The notes below the pieces were generated by a model. The model ran no database searches. It was not told the origin of the DNA and was given only the letters and a program-made list of their open reading frames with translations. 6,066 nucleotides of DNA from positions 1-6,066 of the forward strand of contig CALEZE010000209.1 in NCBI GenBank assembly GCA_937928235.1. The letters are read 5' to 3'. A program made the translations under genes and the position numbers. Origin of the DNA: an uncultured bacterium (lineage in GTDB: Bacteria > Patescibacteriota > Microgenomatia > UBA8517). How positions within the stretch are numbered: the first letter of the stretch is position 1; the number at the start of each line of letters is the position of its first letter. This document shows positions 1-5,861 of the stretch, in pieces.

Positions 1-514
1 CCATCAACCTTTGGTTGGGGATAACAATCAGAGTATCGACCTCTTCTCTCAAACTTTCGATACCCTCATCTGCAGTTACACCCCTCCTTGTACCTTCAAA
101 CGCAAAAGGTTTTGTAACCACACCCACAGTCAAGGCTCCTGCTTCTTTGGCTAATTTGGCAATGACAGGGGATGCACCAGTTCCAGTACCACCACCCATG
201 CCTGCCGTTATAAACACCATGTCTGTGTCAACAAGAAGCTCTTTAACTTTTTCAATGGATTCCTCAGCAGCTTGGCGCCCAATCTCGGGGTCTCCACCAA
301 CTCCAAGTCCTTTTGTAATTTTTTCTCCTATCTGAAGTTTTGTGGGGGCTTTGTTTGCTAGAAGTACCTGTGCATCGGTGTTCATTGCAATGAATTCAAC
401 ACCGTTGATGTTTTCTGACTCGACCATGGAGGAAACAGCGTTACCTCCACCGCCTCCTACTCCTATAACTTTTATTTTAGCGATACGCGCGGAATCTGGT
501 TTTACTAATGCCAT
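1..514 (-). CDS. ftsZ: Cell division GTPase FtsZ, N-terminal part (3' end outside window)
   Basis: FtsZ is the tubulin-like GTPase that polymerises into the cytoplasmic Z ring and organises the divisome. Reading from the ATG at 514-512, 171 codons run without a stop to the left window edge, which is about half of a typical FtsZ. The GTPase domain is intact as far as it goes: the glycine-rich loop GVGGGGGNAV at residues 18-27, MNTDAQ at 44-49, the tubulin signature GGGTGTG at 107-113, the guanine-contacting FEGTRR segment at 139-144, and IPNQRLM at 165-171. Only about 10 residues precede the first beta strand, so there is no long N-terminal extension. The T7 catalytic loop (NxDxxD), the C-terminal linker and the FtsA-binding tail would lie outside the window. 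It is the last visible gene of the cluster, 50 bases after ftsA. No Shine-Dalgarno precedes the ATG. Identity is secure from the signature motifs; only the C-terminal half is unknown. Confidence 0.98.
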   Translation of the reverse strand, partial: MALVKPDSARIAKIKVIGVGGGGGNAVSSMVESENINGVEFIAMNTDAQVLLANKAPTKLQIGEKITKGLGVGGDPEIGRQAAEESIEKVKELLVDTDMVFITAGMGGGTGTGASPVIAKLAKEAGALTVGVVTKPFAFEGTRRGVTADEGIESLREEVDTLIVIPNQRLM

Positions 515-564
515 AGCCTAGTGGCAGTGATTTTATCCACAATGAAAGAAAAAAGCAAATGGTT
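515..564 (-). promoter_or_regulatory. ftsA-ftsZ gap with promoter-like boxes before ftsZ
   Basis: This 50-base gap is the longest in the window. Read on the minus strand it holds TTGCTT (558-553), a 17-base spacer, and TAAAAT (535-530). These match the sigma-70 consensus at 3 of 6 and 5 of 6 positions. A transcript starting at the usual distance would begin near 522, giving a 9-base leader before the ftsZ ATG. No Shine-Dalgarno is present in the gap. A perfect DnaA box overlaps the -10-like hexamer. The -35 match is weak, so this is a candidate only; ftsZ could equally be read only from upstream promoters. Confidence 0.35.
533..541 (+). promoter_or_regulatory. Consensus DnaA box TTATCCACA
   Basis: The nine bases TTATCCACA match exactly the high-affinity DnaA box (TTATNCACA family; E. 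coli oriC R1/R4 sequence). The box is the only exact copy I found in the window. It lies in the gap between ftsA and ftsZ and overlaps the -10-like TAAAAT (535-530, minus strand). DnaA bound here could affect ftsZ transcription; this is inference. A single box is not an origin, and one exact 9-mer can occur by chance, with an expectation of about 0.05 in a window this size on both strands. Confidence 0.4.
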
Positions 565-1821
565 CTAAGGCAGTAAATCTTTGACTAGATCAACCATTCG
601 CCCGGCAAACCCACTGGAAGGTAATTTAATCTTTCTAGTAAAGCTGGTAAGTGCTTCTTGAGGTTCTTGTCTTGCCCCATACAGAATTAGACCTATTGGG
701 GTGGCAAAAGCTGGGTTGATAATGTCATCTATTAAGCCACCTACTCCTTTTGGTTTTCCTACTCTCACAGGCAAAGACATCATTCTTTTTGCGGCATCCA
801 CCACACCTATTGTTTCTGCTCCCCCACCGGAAATGATTACACCCGAAGGAACTCTGCTTGAAAGCCCAACCCTATCTAGCTCAAGTTTAACCATGGTAAA
901 GATTTCGTTTAGTCTTGGTCTTATAATCCCATCTGCCAGGGTTTTCCTGGAAACTTTCTTAACTTCAGGAATTCCCAACCTTTTTAAGTCCATGTCGTCC
1001 CCTGTGTCTTTGTCCGTATCTGTTGAGAGAGCAACTTTCACTTTCTCTGCGGCTTCTAAAGAGATTCTTAAACCGATAGCCAAATCATTTGTAACATTTC
1101 TAGCTCCAATTGGAATGACGCCGGAATAAGACAATGCCCCCTCAATAAACACTGCAACGGATGTTGTACCACCACCAATGTCCACAAGTACGCAACCCAA
1201 TTCTTTCTCGGTCGGAGTGACAACCGCCTCAGAGGCGGCAAGCCCGGAAAACACGAGTCCATCTATTTTTATACCAACCTCATTAACAGCTTTTCTTAGG
1301 TTCTTAACTGAAGCCTGGCTTGCAGTTATAAGGTGGGTATCAACTTCTAACCTTACCCCACTCATTCCTATTGGGTCCTTAACACCAGCTTCACCATCTA
1401 CTATGTATTCCTGCGGTAGTACATGAATTATCTCCCGGCTTGAAGGAAGAGATATTGCACTTGCAGCTTCGACAACTCTTTCAACATCATCTGGAGAAAT
1501 TTCCCCTTCCGGGTCTGAAACAGCAACAACGCCGTGCGAATTTTGCGAAGACAGGTGTGCACCACCTAAAGCAACATAAGCACTATCTAAATTGTATCCC
1601 GCCATTCTCTCTGCAGCCTCAACTGAGGAAATCGTTGATTCAACAACATCTTCTATGTCCACGATTTGGCCCTTTCTTACCCCTCTTGAGTCGACTGAAG
1701 ATACTCCTGCAATGTTAATGGTGTTTTTAAAAGTAGTTGGATCGGTCTGTACTTGTGCTATAAGCGTGGCCACTTTTGAAGAACCTACTTCTATACCGGC
1801 TATTATTCTTGGTTTTGCCAT
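565..1821 (-). CDS. ftsA: Cell division protein FtsA, actin-like membrane tether of FtsZ
   Basis: FtsA is an actin/Hsp70-fold ATPase that binds the FtsZ tail, anchors filaments to the inner membrane and recruits later division proteins. The 418-residue product has the normal family length. Phosphate-1 is AGIEVGSSKVATLIA at 8-22. The FtsA-specific 1C (SHS2) region spans about 80-165. Phosphate-2 is VLVDIGGGTTSVAVF at 211-225. The adenosine motif is ISGGGAE at 330-336, followed by the conserved NPAFATPIGLILYG near 369-382. The last 15 residues, GFAGRMVDLVKDLLP, can form the amphipathic membrane-targeting helix that ends FtsA proteins. An acidic, Asp-rich loop sits near 267-276. The ATG is 17 bases after the ftsQ stop and no clear Shine-Dalgarno precedes it. 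The TAG stop is 50 bases before ftsZ. All key motifs are present, so it should be functional; MreB and DnaK are excluded by the 1C region, the C-terminal helix and the context. Confidence 0.98.
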   Translation of the reverse strand: MAKPRIIAGIEVGSSKVATLIAQVQTDPTTFKNTINIAGVSSVDSRGVRKGQIVDIEDVVESTISSVEAAERMAGYNLDSAYVALGGAHLSSQNSHGVVAVSDPEGEISPDDVERVVEAASAISLPSSREIIHVLPQEYIVDGEAGVKDPIGMSGVRLEVDTHLITASQASVKNLRKAVNEVGIKIDGLVFSGLAASEAVVTPTEKELGCVLVDIGGGTTSVAVFIEGALSYSGVIPIGARNVTNDLAIGLRISLEAAEKVKVALSTDTDKDTGDDMDLKRLGIPEVKKVSRKTLADGIIRPRLNEIFTMVKLELDRVGLSSRVPSGVIISGGGAETIGVVDAAKRMMSLPVRVGKPKGVGGLIDDIINPAFATPIGLILYGARQEPQEALTSFTRKIKLPSSGFAGRMVDLVKDLLP

Positions 1822-1827
1822 AAGTTA

Positions 1828-1833
1828 ATTCTA
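1828..1833 (-). promoter_or_regulatory. -10-like TAGAAT placed for a leaderless ftsA start
   Basis: TAGAAT (5 of 6 matches to TATAAT) is followed by six bases and then the ftsA ATG, so the usual spacing would put the first transcribed base exactly on the A of ATG. No acceptable -35 hexamer lies 16-18 bases upstream. The ftsQ-ftsA gap is only 17 bases and shows no good Shine-Dalgarno (the best is a weak GGTAG). A 5/6 match is common in AT-rich DNA, so alone it is weak; it gains weight from the same arrangement before ftsW. Confidence 0.25.
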
Positions 1834-1838
1834 CCCAG

Positions 1839-2534
1839 TCATCTCAAAACTGGATTTTTAAAACGCAAGTCAATTTCACTTACATTCGCAGTTTCAATTC
1901 TAGAGGCATCATCCGCTTGTTTCAACCTAGAAAGAATTGCTACCAGTGAACCAAGCAAGATTTCCCTATCACCCTCTAGCGGAAATATTACAGTCTCACC
2001 AGTTAATAAATCAACTGTAAACATATCCTCTTCTAGAAAGCCCTCTCGTACTTGGTATGAGGTGTACATATCTAATAGTAGTTCTGCAGCAAAAACGACC
2101 CTGTCATCGGCTTTTTCTCCTACCCCCGGGGGAGTAGAAGAAATGTTTAGAGTAGGCAAAGAGGTGTTTTCTTGAAAAGAAACCACACTTCCGTCACTGT
2201 CTACTAAAGCCACCAGCTCGTTTCCTTTTTGTCTTAAAGCAAAATATGATTTCCTTTCAACCACATCAACAATAATCCTGTTCGGTAACTGGAAACGCAT
2301 AAAATAGTCCGTTATTTTTACATTGCTTTCCAAAACACTTCGCGCCCCACTCTTTGCTTCGACAAGCGCCTTTCCTTCGAAAGAAGTTAGCTCCTTTTGC
2401 AATTCATAGTTACAAGGTCCAAATTGACTACTACAAGAAATCTTCTCGACCTTGAGATATCTTGGAACTACAAAGAAGGGGGAAACTATAAGGGTTAGAA
2501 CGGCAAGCGAAACCAAAAGGCCCTTAAGTTTCAC
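1839..2534 (-). CDS. ftsQ: FtsQ/DivIB-type cell division protein, single-pass membrane protein
   Basis: FtsQ/DivIB proteins join the FtsB/FtsL subcomplex and help recruit and regulate septal wall synthesis. The 231-residue product has one N-terminal membrane segment (about residues 5-24) after a very short, Lys-containing start, so there is almost no cytoplasmic tail. A POTRA-like region follows (about 27-95: VEKISC, then ELQKELTSFEGKAL and a strand containing LPNRIIVDVVERKSYFAL). The beta domain follows and closes with EIDLRFKNPVLR, the typical end of the family. The only two cysteines, C34 and C41, lie just outside the membrane and could form a disulfide. The start is GTG at 2534-2532, overlapping the murG TGA in the string GTGA, with GGAGGA at 2549-2544 as a well-placed ribosome site. 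These signals fix the start and imply translational coupling to murG. Sequence divergence is high, as usual for this family; the position between murG and ftsA supports the call. Confidence 0.9.
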   Translation of the reverse strand: MKLKGLLVSLAVLTLIVSPFFVVPRYLKVEKISCSSQFGPCNYELQKELTSFEGKALVEAKSGARSVLESNVKITDYFMRFQLPNRIIVDVVERKSYFALRQKGNELVALVDSDGSVVSFQENTSLPTLNISSTPPGVGEKADDRVVFAAELLLDMYTSYQVREGFLEEDMFTVDLLTGETVIFPLEGDREILLGSLVAILSRLKQADDASRIETANVSEIDLRFKNPVLR

Positions 2535-3652
2535 GCTAAGGATTCCTCCATCAGACCTACAAGCCTGTTTGCAGCCTGCGTGTCTGTATCTCGGACTTTT
2601 TCCAGCGAGTTAGCCATGGCTGACCAATTAGAGATCGCTTTTTGGAGTAGCACAAGCAGCTTCTCTGGTGTTGCGCTCTCTTGATCTAAAATAAAAGCCC
2701 CCCCGACCTCTTCAAGACGCCTGGCATTCTCCAGTTGCTCATTCTGGTATGACCAAGGGATTGGAATAAGGACCGAGGGGCGCCCCGCTATGGCAATTTC
2801 AGAAACGGTATTTGCCCCAGCCCGTGCAACCACAATGTCTGCGTCAGAAAAATACTTCGGCATTTCTGAATACTCGACTGTCTCAATGACTTCATAATTT
2901 TTGGAGAGCTTCTCGGGAAGTGAATTCTTCATGTGTTTTGTGTTTTCGTAGTCCAAACTCCCAGTTTGGTGTACCACCTTATACTTTTCTAAAAGTTCTT
3001 TCAGGTTCCCTGTCGCCAACTTATTGACAGCCTGAGAACCACGAGAGCCACCGGTAACAAAAATCACTGGCGAAGAGGAAATCTTCTTCTTTTTTGCAAC
3101 TTTCATAAAAGACTTGGAAATGGGGTTGCCCACCATCACAATCTTTTTACTTCCGAAAAACTTTTTACTACTTTCTCTTGCAAGGGCAATCCTTTTTGCA
3201 AAATGCGAACTTAACTTGTTCGCTAGGCCAGCTGCTGCGGTTTGTTCGTGCAAAATAACCGGAATACCCAAAATATATGCAGCAATAACTACCGGAACTC
3301 CAACAAACCCCCCGAAAGACAAAACTAACTTCGGCTTCACCTTAAGTAAAAGATAAAACGCCTGGAAAAAACCTATCGGTATCTTAATTATTGAGGGTAT
3401 TGTCCACAAGGTAAACCTTCGTTGCAATCTGCCAGCAACTATCTCATGAAACTCAACCCCCATATCTGGAAGCAACTTCGCCTCAAGTGTCTCAACCGCC
3501 GTTCCTTCTATGGCCTTTTTGCTCCCAATCCAATGCATTTCCCATCCTTTTTTTTGTTGCGAAATTTCCTCCACAACAGCAGTTGCAGTTGTTGCTGCGT
3601 GTCCACCAGTCAAAACTATTTTTGTAGAATCTTTACTTTTGTTTGGTTGCAT
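2531..3652 (-). CDS. murG: MurG, lipid I N-acetylglucosaminyltransferase (lipid II synthase)
   Basis: MurG transfers GlcNAc from UDP-GlcNAc to lipid I at the cytoplasmic membrane face, giving lipid II; it is a GT-B fold enzyme of family GT28. The 373-residue product covers both Rossmann domains. The N-terminal domain has TGGH at 15-18 (His18 aligns with the conserved His of the first glycine loop), SFGGFVGVP at 112-120 and HEQTAAAGLANK at 135-146. The linker has GNPI at 175-178. The C-terminal domain has the second loop TGGSRGSQ at 200-207, ARAGANTVSEIA at 276-287 with Glu285 at the position that binds the UDP ribose, and QLENA at 306-310. The first loop is unusual: the normal GGTGGHxxPxxA is reduced to VLTGGHAATTATA, losing the leading Gly pair and the Pro. 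The ATG lies inside the end of ftsW (20-base overlap), and the TGA overlaps the ftsQ GTG. No Shine-Dalgarno precedes the ATG. The C-domain motifs and context make MurG far more likely than another GT-B transferase. Confidence 0.95.
   Translation of the reverse strand: MQPNKSKDSTKIVLTGGHAATTATAVVEEISQQKKGWEMHWIGSKKAIEGTAVETLEAKLLPDMGVEFHEIVAGRLQRRFTLWTIPSIIKIPIGFFQAFYLLLKVKPKLVLSFGGFVGVPVVIAAYILGIPVILHEQTAAAGLANKLSSHFAKRIALARESSKKFFGSKKIVMVGNPISKSFMKVAKKKKISSSPVIFVTGGSRGSQAVNKLATGNLKELLEKYKVVHQTGSLDYENTKHMKNSLPEKLSKNYEVIETVEYSEMPKYFSDADIVVARAGANTVSEIAIAGRPSVLIPIPWSYQNEQLENARRLEEVGGAFILDQESATPEKLLVLLQKAISNWSAMANSLEKVRDTDTQAANRLVGLMEESLA
2544..2549 (-). promoter_or_regulatory. Shine-Dalgarno site of ftsQ (GGAGGA)
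   Basis: GGAGGA lies 9 bases before the GTG of ftsQ, inside the last codons of murG. It is the only strong Shine-Dalgarno in front of any complete gene here, and it decides the GTG start within the 4-base murG/ftsQ overlap. No -10-like hexamer lies just before this start, which fits ftsQ being read only as an internal cistron. Confidence 0.7.
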
Positions 3653-4730
3653 ATCGGGAAATATTTAAAAGTATACCTACTCCGGTAAGAATTGCCACAA
3701 GTGCCGTTCCGCCGTAAGAAAGAAACGGTAGTGGGATTCCAGTCAAAGGAACAAGTGCAACCATAGAACCAATATTCAAAAACACCTGAGCACCTATCCA
3801 AGTCAAAATACCAACAGCAAGAATTCGCGAAAAGGTGTCCGGTGCACCCCTCGCTATGCCAATTCCTCTAAAAACTAACCACGCAAAAAGAATGATTAGT
3901 ATGGTCGCCCCAAAAAACCCAAGCTCTTCAGCAACAATTGCAAAAATGGAGTCTGTTGCCGCCTCCGGTAAAAACAGAAATTTTTGCCTTGATTGACCGA
4001 GTCCGACACCAAAAAGACCCCCCGAGCCGAGCGCTAATAAAATCTGTCTTATGTGATATGTCCTACCCAACGGGTCTTGTGTAGCTTCTAAAAAGGTGAG
4101 CAAGCGCTCTCTCCTGTAGTCGGAGAAAATTATCAGCAAAAAACTTGCCACTCCTCCAGCGGTAAGTGCACCTAAAAAGTAAAAGATGTTTACACAACTT
4201 GCAAATGTCGGCGCCATCCCGACTGCCCCAATCACAAGAGTGGTTCCTAAATCAGGCTGCAACATCACCAAACCTGCAACCAATGCAATAGGGGCAAAGT
4301 AGGCCAATGCCTGTTTGTTGCTATCTGCTACCTTAGCAAGATAAAGAGCGAGCGTTAGTTTGATAATCTCAGATGGCTGGAAAGACACTGGTCCCAATAC
4401 TATCCAGCGTCTTGCCCCTAAAACACGCGAGCCAATTTGAGGAAGAAGCACTAAAATAAGTAAAAGTAAACTTGCAAAGAAAAGTGGCTTAGCCATTTTT
4501 TTCCAAAAGTTATAGTGTATTCTCGAAAAAACTGTAAGAGAAATAAGCCCAATCACCGCCCAAACTGCTTGTTGTTTAACAAAAAAAAGCTTGTCGTCAA
4601 AATAGTTTAAAGCTTGTGGGGCAGAAGCGTCCGCCACGGCGACTAGTCCAATCCCTGTAAGTATAAGTGCGAGACTTAAAAGCCTCTTGTCTGTATCCCC
4701 TTTTTGTTTCTTAAGTCTTACCCTAGCCAC
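3633..4730 (-). CDS. ftsW: FtsW, SEDS-family septal peptidoglycan polymerase
   Basis: SEDS proteins polymerise lipid II glycan strands with a partner class B PBP; FtsW does this at the septum. From the GTG at 4730-4728 the product is 365 residues with about ten hydrophobic segments. Family motifs are clear: GARRWIVLGPVSFQPSE at 105-121, LQPDLGTT at 157-164, YHIRQILLALGSGGLFGVGL at 225-244, LPEAATDSIFAIVAEELGFFG at 254-274, and GIPLPFLSYGGTAL at 331-344. Asp260 in the TDSIFA segment aligns with the catalytic Asp of the family. A TTG at 4745 would add five residues (start MYNGF), but neither start has a Shine-Dalgarno. I prefer GTG because it is the stronger start codon and a perfect TATAAT lies at 4742-4737, six bases before it. 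FtsW and RodA are hard to separate by sequence; the place between mraY and murG decides for FtsW. The 3' end overlaps murG by 20 bases. Confidence 0.95.
   Translation of the reverse strand: MARVRLKKQKGDTDKRLLSLALILTGIGLVAVADASAPQALNYFDDKLFFVKQQAVWAVIGLISLTVFSRIHYNFWKKMAKPLFFASLLLLILVLLPQIGSRVLGARRWIVLGPVSFQPSEIIKLTLALYLAKVADSNKQALAYFAPIALVAGLVMLQPDLGTTLVIGAVGMAPTFASCVNIFYFLGALTAGGVASFLLIIFSDYRRERLLTFLEATQDPLGRTYHIRQILLALGSGGLFGVGLGQSRQKFLFLPEAATDSIFAIVAEELGFFGATILIILFAWLVFRGIGIARGAPDTFSRILAVGILTWIGAQVFLNIGSMVALVPLTGIPLPFLSYGGTALVAILTGVGILLNISRYATKQK
3670..3675 (-). promoter_or_regulatory. -10-like TATACT before murG, inside ftsW
   Basis: TATACT (5 of 6) lies in the last codons of ftsW. GTGGCA, 4 of 6 to TTGACA, sits 17 bases upstream of it (3698-3693). 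A start at normal spacing would fall near 3663 and give an 11-base leader before the murG ATG. Because both hexamers are within coding sequence and imperfect, this is a weak candidate. Confidence 0.25.
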
Positions 4731-4736
4731 AAAACC

Positions 4737-4742
4737 ATTATA
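4737..4742 (-). promoter_or_regulatory. Perfect -10 box TATAAT placed for a leaderless ftsW start
   Basis: TATAAT matches the sigma-70 -10 consensus at all six positions. Six bases then separate it from the GTG at 4730, so transcription at normal spacing would begin on the start codon itself. The region upstream has no good -35 (GAGCTT at the 17-base spacing), and the extended -10 TGn is absent. If the TTG at 4745 were the true start, this hexamer would be codons 2 and 3. It is one of only two minus-strand TATAAT sequences I found in the window; the other precedes mraY. Confidence 0.4.
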
Positions 4743-4763
4743 CAACCAGTGTGGTGTTAAAGC

Positions 4764-5819
4764 TCAGATAGTAGCCAGCCAAAGTCCGAAGATGGCGAGG
4801 ATTACGCCTGCAAGCCAAGCACGCATAACAATTTTTGGCTCTTCCCACCCCTTCGCCAAAAAAGTGTGATGAATGGGTGCAAGTGGAAAAATTGGACGCT
4901 TCAGAAACTTCCAACCAATAATTTGAATAGCGGAGGAAGCAACTTCAATAACAAAGATACCGCCAATAACAAGTAGTGCTGCAAGGCCTCCTGTTAACAA
5001 ACCCACAACGGCAAGTGTCGCCCCAAACGAAAGCGCGCCAGAATCCCCAAGAAAAATACGAGCTGGCCAAGTATTGAAATACAAAAAGGCTATAAGTGCT
5101 CCAAGCCAAAGTGCAATAAACAAAGAGAGCGGAGTGTCTAGGTTCCCTGCAGCGATTATTCCAAAGGTAATCAAACAAATCATAAGGAGTCCAGATGCCA
5201 AACCATCCAATCCATCTGTTATGTTGAATGCATTGGTGAAAGCAACAATAATAAACGCGGCAAACGGCACATACCAAACTCCCAAATTAGCTGTCACATT
5301 AAAAAGTGGTATATGAATAAACTGAATACCAAGATCCCTGTAGATAAAAAACCCTAACAAGAAACCCAGTATCCACTGTAGAACGAACTTTTGTTTCCTA
5401 GTTAGGCCAAACCACAAACCCAAAGTGCCTTTTTTGGGTTTACCAAAAATCTTTATCAAATCATCAGAAAGGCCAAGTAGCCCAAAAGCCAGAAAAGCAA
5501 AAAAGATAACAAAAAGCTCAGACTTCAGGTCGTATGCAGATTCTATAAACACCCCCAGTTGGCCGGAGAGAGGAAATATCAGAGCAAATAGAACAGTAAC
5601 AACAGTAATGAGAAGAATGCCGCCACCAACGGGCGTCCCTGCTTTGATATCGTGCAATTTATCAAACAAGGGAACCTTGCCCTTTTTGGGCGCCTCTTTC
5701 CTACGAATAAACTTCAGTTTGTAAAGTAGGTTGATAAAAGGAACAACAAGTGTGCTTGTAAAAAGAAACGAAAATATTATTAACCCCAAAGCCAGGGGAA
5801 GAGAAGATAAAGCGTTCAT
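4764..5819 (-). CDS. mraY: MraY, phospho-MurNAc-pentapeptide translocase (lipid I synthase)
   Basis: MraY transfers phospho-MurNAc-pentapeptide from UDP to undecaprenyl phosphate, giving lipid I, the first membrane step of wall synthesis. The 351-residue product has family length and about ten membrane segments. Motifs in order: KAGTPVGGG at 59-67; the Asp pair in GLSDDLIKIFGKPKKG at 116-131 (D119, D120, Mg and catalysis); NAFNITDGLDGLA at 196-208; FLGDSGALSFG at 256-266 with D259 in the third Asp position; and PIHHTFLAKGWEEPKIVMR at 315-333. The last corresponds to the HHH loop of MraY, here His-His-Thr. The ATG has no Shine-Dalgarno, but a good promoter candidate ends 7 bases before it. It follows murF by 33 bases and precedes ftsW directly, with no murD between. 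WecA/TagO-type relatives share the Asp motifs, but the PIHH...GW.EPKIV.R motif and the murF neighbour point to MraY. Confidence 0.97.
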   Translation of the reverse strand: MNALSSLPLALGLIIFSFLFTSTLVVPFINLLYKLKFIRRKEAPKKGKVPLFDKLHDIKAGTPVGGGILLITVVTVLFALIFPLSGQLGVFIESAYDLKSELFVIFFAFLAFGLLGLSDDLIKIFGKPKKGTLGLWFGLTRKQKFVLQWILGFLLGFFIYRDLGIQFIHIPLFNVTANLGVWYVPFAAFIIVAFTNAFNITDGLDGLASGLLMICLITFGIIAAGNLDTPLSLFIALWLGALIAFLYFNTWPARIFLGDSGALSFGATLAVVGLLTGGLAALLVIGGIFVIEVASSAIQIIGWKFLKRPIFPLAPIHHTFLAKGWEEPKIVMRAWLAGVILAIFGLWLATI

Positions 5820-5832
5820 TTTGGTTTGTCCA

Positions 5833-5861
5833 ATTATATGACAGGGGTAACTTTAAGACAA
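5833..5861 (-). promoter_or_regulatory. Candidate sigma-70 promoter of mraY
   Basis: On the minus strand TTGTCT (5861-5856, 4 of 6 matches to TTGACA) is followed by exactly 17 bases and then TATAAT (5838-5833, 6 of 6). This is the best promoter match I see in the window. The -35 hexamer uses the last two sense codons of murF; the rest is in the murF-mraY gap. A start near 5826 would leave a leader of 7 bases, AACCAAA, which has no ribosome site. It would let mraY and the downstream genes be transcribed independently of murF. Confidence 0.5.

Noticed and set aside
701..1129. 142-codon open frame on the plus strand, opposite ftsA
   Set aside because: It lies wholly antisense to well-conserved FtsA motifs, has no recognisable protein features, and is a codon-bias shadow. 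The other plus-strand frames at 15-335, 1178-1426, 1440-1718, 1592-1828, 3114-3356, 3422-3688, 4687-4869, 5074-5316 and 5425-5724 are rejected for the same reason.
2123..2132. CCCCCGGGGG palindrome with partly complementary flanks
   Set aside because: It is within ftsQ and encodes a Pro-Pro-Gly stretch. No T-run follows on either strand and it is mid-gene, so it is not a terminator or an obvious operator.
3400..3408. DnaA-box-like TTGTCCACA
   Set aside because: It has one mismatch to TTATCCACA and lies inside the murG coding sequence. With only one exact box elsewhere in the window there is no cluster that would suggest an origin.
3548..3555. Run of eight T (A8 in murG sense), and a similar run of eight A near 4581 in ftsW
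   Set aside because: These could be slippery or sequencing-error sites, but both reading frames continue correctly across them with family motifs on each side, so there is no sign of a frameshift or recoding.
4945..5277. 110-codon minus-strand frame inside mraY
   Set aside because: It overlaps the NITDGLDG and GDSG motif region of MraY in another frame, is rich in Cys and Trp as out-of-frame readings often are, and has no support of its own. The minus-strand frames at 1068-1262 and 3616-3801 are rejected likewise.
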